From Steroidobacteraceae bacterium (lineage in GTDB: Bacteria > Pseudomonadota > Gammaproteobacteria > Steroidobacterales > Steroidobacteraceae): 14,939 nt of DNA. A model generated the notes under the pieces. The model did not search any database, had not been told where the DNA came from, and was given only the letters and a program-made list of their open reading frames with translations. Positions 12,759-14,939 of this stretch are shown here, piece by piece (within the stretch, counting starts at the first letter, position 1; each line of letters starts with the position of its first letter). Location: positions 1 to 14,939 of the forward strand of contig JABEVI010000243.1 in assembly GCA_013044085.1 (NCBI GenBank), in the 5' to 3' direction. The translations under genes and the position numbers were made by a program.

Positions 12759-14834
12759 TCAGGCGACAGCGCTGTCGCTGTCGTCTGTCGCCGGCAGGGT
12801 GATCTTGAAGCGCGTGAATTTGCCCGGATTCGTGCTTACCCCGATGCGCCCGCCGGCGGCGCGGATACAGCGCGCCACCACGTCCATGCCGACCCCGCGA
12901 CCCGCGTCCATGGAAACGCCGGCCGCGGTCGACAGTCCGGGCCGGAAGATCAACGCCATCGCAGCGCGCGAATCCATCGCCGCCGCCTCGCTCTCGGTGA
13001 TCAGGTGCTTGCGCAACGCCGCCTCCTTGACCGTCTCCGGTGCAATGCCGGCGCCGTCGTCCTCGAACAGCAGTTCGTAGCCGCCTTCGCCGCGGCGGAA
13101 GGCGACGCTCACGCGGCCGATCTCGCTCTTCGCCCGCGAGCGCCGCAGTTGCGGCGTCTCGATGCCGTGGACTGCCGAGTTGCGCAGCATCTGAATCAGG
13201 CAGTCCTTGACCGTTTGCGCATATCGCGGCGGTACCCCGGCGAGGCCGCTGGCGTCGAACCGCCAGCGCTTGCCGTGATCGCGCGCCAGCTGCGCGGCCA
13301 TGGTCTCGAGTGTCGTCGCGAGCGGGTCGTGCGCGGCCGGTGCCGGCGTCTCCCGCGTCAAGGCGAGTCGTGAGGCGATTTCGCGCACGCCGCGCAGGTG
13401 TGCGAGCATCTCGTCGAGCTTGAGCACCAGCGGCAGGAAGTCGGCGCCGGAGAGTTCCTGGCGCGCCTCACAGGCGCCGACCAGATCCTCGAGCGCATGC
13501 AGGCGCTCGGCGATGCTGTGCAACTCGAGGGCCGCGGCTTCGCCCTTCAGGGAATGCAGTTCCCGCAACAAGCCCTCGAGCTTGCGACGGAACTCGGCGT
13601 CGCTGCGCGCCGGCTCCTTCATGATCGCGTTGATCAGCCGCAGTCCTGCATCGGCCGTGTCGAGGAAGGAGACGAGCTGCACCGGATCGGTCCGCATCAT
13701 GCCGATCAGCATGTCGAGCTGGGCGTTCGCGTTGCCCTGGGATTCCTGCAATTCGCGCGACAGCAGCACGCTCGAGGTGATGTCCCCGACCGAACAGAGC
13801 ACATGCTTGATGCCCCTCGGGCCGCTGACCCGGTGGAAGTCGAACTGCAGGTAGCGGGTTTCCTTCACGCCGCGTTCGTTTTCGCGGATGATCTGAACCT
13901 GCGAGAGGGGGTTGATGCTCTTCATCAAATTCTCGTGCGCACGTTCGCCCCAAAGCAGATTGATGTACTTGGCGGCGGTTGCGAGCGTCTCGGAGGGCAC
14001 CAGATCCTTCAGCAGATCGTGGAACGACAGTCCGGCGAAGTCCTCGCGGTTGAACATCCGGATCAGCGCGTCGGACCAGACCGAACCGATGCGATGCCCG
14101 GCATCGAGGAGGAAGAAGCCTTCGCGCACCGTGCGCATGATGTCCCGGGTCCGTTCCTGCGCCTCACGGGCCGCCCGTTCGTGCCTGGAGCGGCTGATCA
14201 ACAGCCAGGCGGCCGCGGCGGCCAGCACGAGGGCCGCGAGCACTCCGCCGAGCAGCAGACCGCGCAGCCGCACCGCGGCGGCCGAGGCGGCCGTCTGCAG
14301 GCGGCCGGTGATAGCGGCCAGTTCGTGCCGCAGCGCCTGGGCGTGCTCGGCGGCGTACAGGCTGGCCCGCCTGACTCGCGCGAATTGCGCGCGCCCGGCC
14401 TGCGACAGGATCGTACCGGCGGTATCCGAGTCGATGTACGGCTCGGCGTGGAAGCCGATCACCGGGTCTATCAGCGCATGGAATCGCCGCCATTGGGTGT
14501 TGATGCGGTCGAGCCGCGCCGCGTCACCATGGTCGGCCGCCTGAAGGGCGCGAAAATTTTCGTCGAAGTGCCGCACCGACTCGCCGAGGGCGGCGCGGGC
14601 GTTGCCCTCGTAGGCGCGCACTTCGAGATGCTCGCGCAAGGAGTCGAGTTCGCGGCCGACCTCGATGGGGTAGGCTTGCAGCGCGCTCGCGGTCTGCAGC
14701 GAGCCGATGTCGGCATGCAATTGCGTCGCGAGACGGAATCCCATCAGCAGCGCCGCTCCCATCGCGACCGCGAGGGCGGCGCCGATGCCGATCGCGAGGA
14801 TATACCGGCTACCCCAATTCCCAGCGGCGGTCAT
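12759..14834 (-). CDS. Membrane-bound CheA-like hybrid kinase (TM-PAS-Hpt-HATPase)
   Basis: This is a 691-residue inner-membrane kinase. Numbering from the ATG at 14834, TM1 is about 11-33, an all-helical periplasmic domain of about 155 residues follows, and TM2 is about 192-213. A short coiled linker and a PAS domain (about 228-355) come next, then an Hpt-like helical bundle with H427 in LHSLKGEAAALE (about 385-485). The C-terminal CheA-type ATPase has N-box MLRNSAVHGIE (549-559), G1 box FEDDGAGI (590-597), FRPGLST (630-636) and G2 box GRGVGMDVV (645-653). The protein ends soon after the ATPase, so the CheW-binding P5 domain is missing, and no standard HisKA dimerisation helix is seen. The ATG at 14834 is preferred (GGGAGAA 6 nt upstream); a further in-frame ATG exists at 14849. 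The receiver gene starts 2 nt downstream. Confidence 0.9.
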   Translation of the reverse strand: MTAAGNWGSRYILAIGIGAALAVAMGAALLMGFRLATQLHADIGSLQTASALQAYPIEVGRELDSLREHLEVRAYEGNARAALGESVRHFDENFRALQAADHGDAARLDRINTQWRRFHALIDPVIGFHAEPYIDSDTAGTILSQAGRAQFARVRRASLYAAEHAQALRHELAAITGRLQTAASAAAVRLRGLLLGGVLAALVLAAAAAWLLISRSRHERAAREAQERTRDIMRTVREGFFLLDAGHRIGSVWSDALIRMFNREDFAGLSFHDLLKDLVPSETLATAAKYINLLWGERAHENLMKSINPLSQVQIIRENERGVKETRYLQFDFHRVSGPRGIKHVLCSVGDITSSVLLSRELQESQGNANAQLDMLIGMMRTDPVQLVSFLDTADAGLRLINAIMKEPARSDAEFRRKLEGLLRELHSLKGEAAALELHSIAERLHALEDLVGACEARQELSGADFLPLVLKLDEMLAHLRGVREIASRLALTRETPAPAAHDPLATTLETMAAQLARDHGKRWRFDASGLAGVPPRYAQTVKDCLIQMLRNSAVHGIETPQLRRSRAKSEIGRVSVAFRRGEGGYELLFEDDGAGIAPETVKEAALRKHLITESEAAAMDSRAAMALIFRPGLSTAAGVSMDAGRGVGMDVVARCIRAAGGRIGVSTNPGKFTRFKITLPATDDSDSAVA

Positions 14835-14850
14835 GTTCGGTTCTCCCATG

Positions 14851-14939
14851 CTAATGCGGCGGAACGAAGCGGATCAGGATATGAGCCGGGACCGTCACCG
14901 CTTTGCCGCCGACCCGCACCGGCGCGTAGCGCCATTGCG
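14851..14939 (-). CDS. C-terminal end of a TonB-family energy transducer (partial)
   Basis: The last 28 codons before a TAG at 14853-14851 are visible; the rest lies beyond the right edge. QWRYAPVRVGGKAVTVPAHI followed by LIRFVPPH matches the C-terminal strand-turn-strand of TonB C-terminal domains, where a WRYxPxxxxGxxV pattern is characteristic. TonB proteins couple the ExbBD proton motor to outer-membrane receptors, but many TonB-box-binding paralogues are of unknown role. The stop is 1 nt from the first possible ATG of the kinase gene and 16 nt from the preferred one, so the two are almost certainly co-transcribed. It could also be a longer protein with only a C-terminal TonB domain. Confidence 0.7.
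   Translation of the reverse strand, partial: QWRYAPVRVGGKAVTVPAHILIRFVPPH

Noticed and set aside
1..14939. Mobile elements, prophage genes, tRNA genes or CRISPR arrays as the source of a novel system.
   Set aside because: No transposase or integrase motifs, no terminal inverted repeats, no regularly spaced direct repeats and no cloverleaf-like segments were found. Composition is uniform apart from small intergenic patches.

Overview
The window is a gene-dense stretch of GC-rich bacterial chromosome (about two-thirds G+C by eye). Coding runs almost wall to wall on both strands, and I see no tRNA, rRNA, insertion sequence, phage gene or CRISPR array. The gene content (SelO, a DmdC/FadE-type acyl-CoA dehydrogenase, a Puu/Pau-type polyamine operon, a TonB C-terminus and a CheX-linked signalling operon) suggests a Pseudomonadota bacterium, most likely a gammaproteobacterium. 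I cannot place it more precisely.

Left part (1-1018, minus strand): an ArsR-family repressor with the paired cysteines of persulfide sensors (BigR/SqrR/YgaV type), then an OsmC/Ohr-family thiol protein, then the first 22 codons of a membrane protein cut by the window edge. The intergenic region upstream holds a near-canonical promoter whose -35 hexamer is overlapped by a perfect 7-10-7 inverted repeat, a good candidate operator. Middle-left part (1019-5524, plus strand): selO (protein AMPylase), a metallo-beta-lactamase-fold hydrolase and a large acyl-CoA dehydrogenase, with possible extended -10 promoters before the last two. The acyl-CoA dehydrogenase ends tail-to-tail with the next operon, overlapping it by 9 bp.

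Middle-right part (5516-11744, minus strand): one five-gene operon read right to left. It encodes a class III (SpuC-like) aminotransferase, a GntR/FCD regulator, a PuuB-like gamma-glutamyl-polyamine oxidase, a PuuA-like gamma-glutamyl-polyamine synthetase and an APC-family permease. Together they would import a polyamine or related amine, glutamylate it and oxidise it, or transaminate it directly; PuuC and PuuD are absent from the window. A -35/-10 pair lies upstream of the aminotransferase. A 17-bp motif beside it recurs (14/17) at the gntR-puuB junction and may be the operator of the GntR protein.

Right part (11888-14939, minus strand): a signalling operon made of a TonB C-terminus (cut by the window edge), a membrane-anchored CheA-like kinase (two TM helices, PAS, internal Hpt, HATPase, no CheW-binding domain), a stand-alone CheY-like receiver and a CheX-type phosphatase. 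This compact kinase-receiver-phosphatase set, apparently coupled to a TonB-like gene, is the least conventional system in the window.
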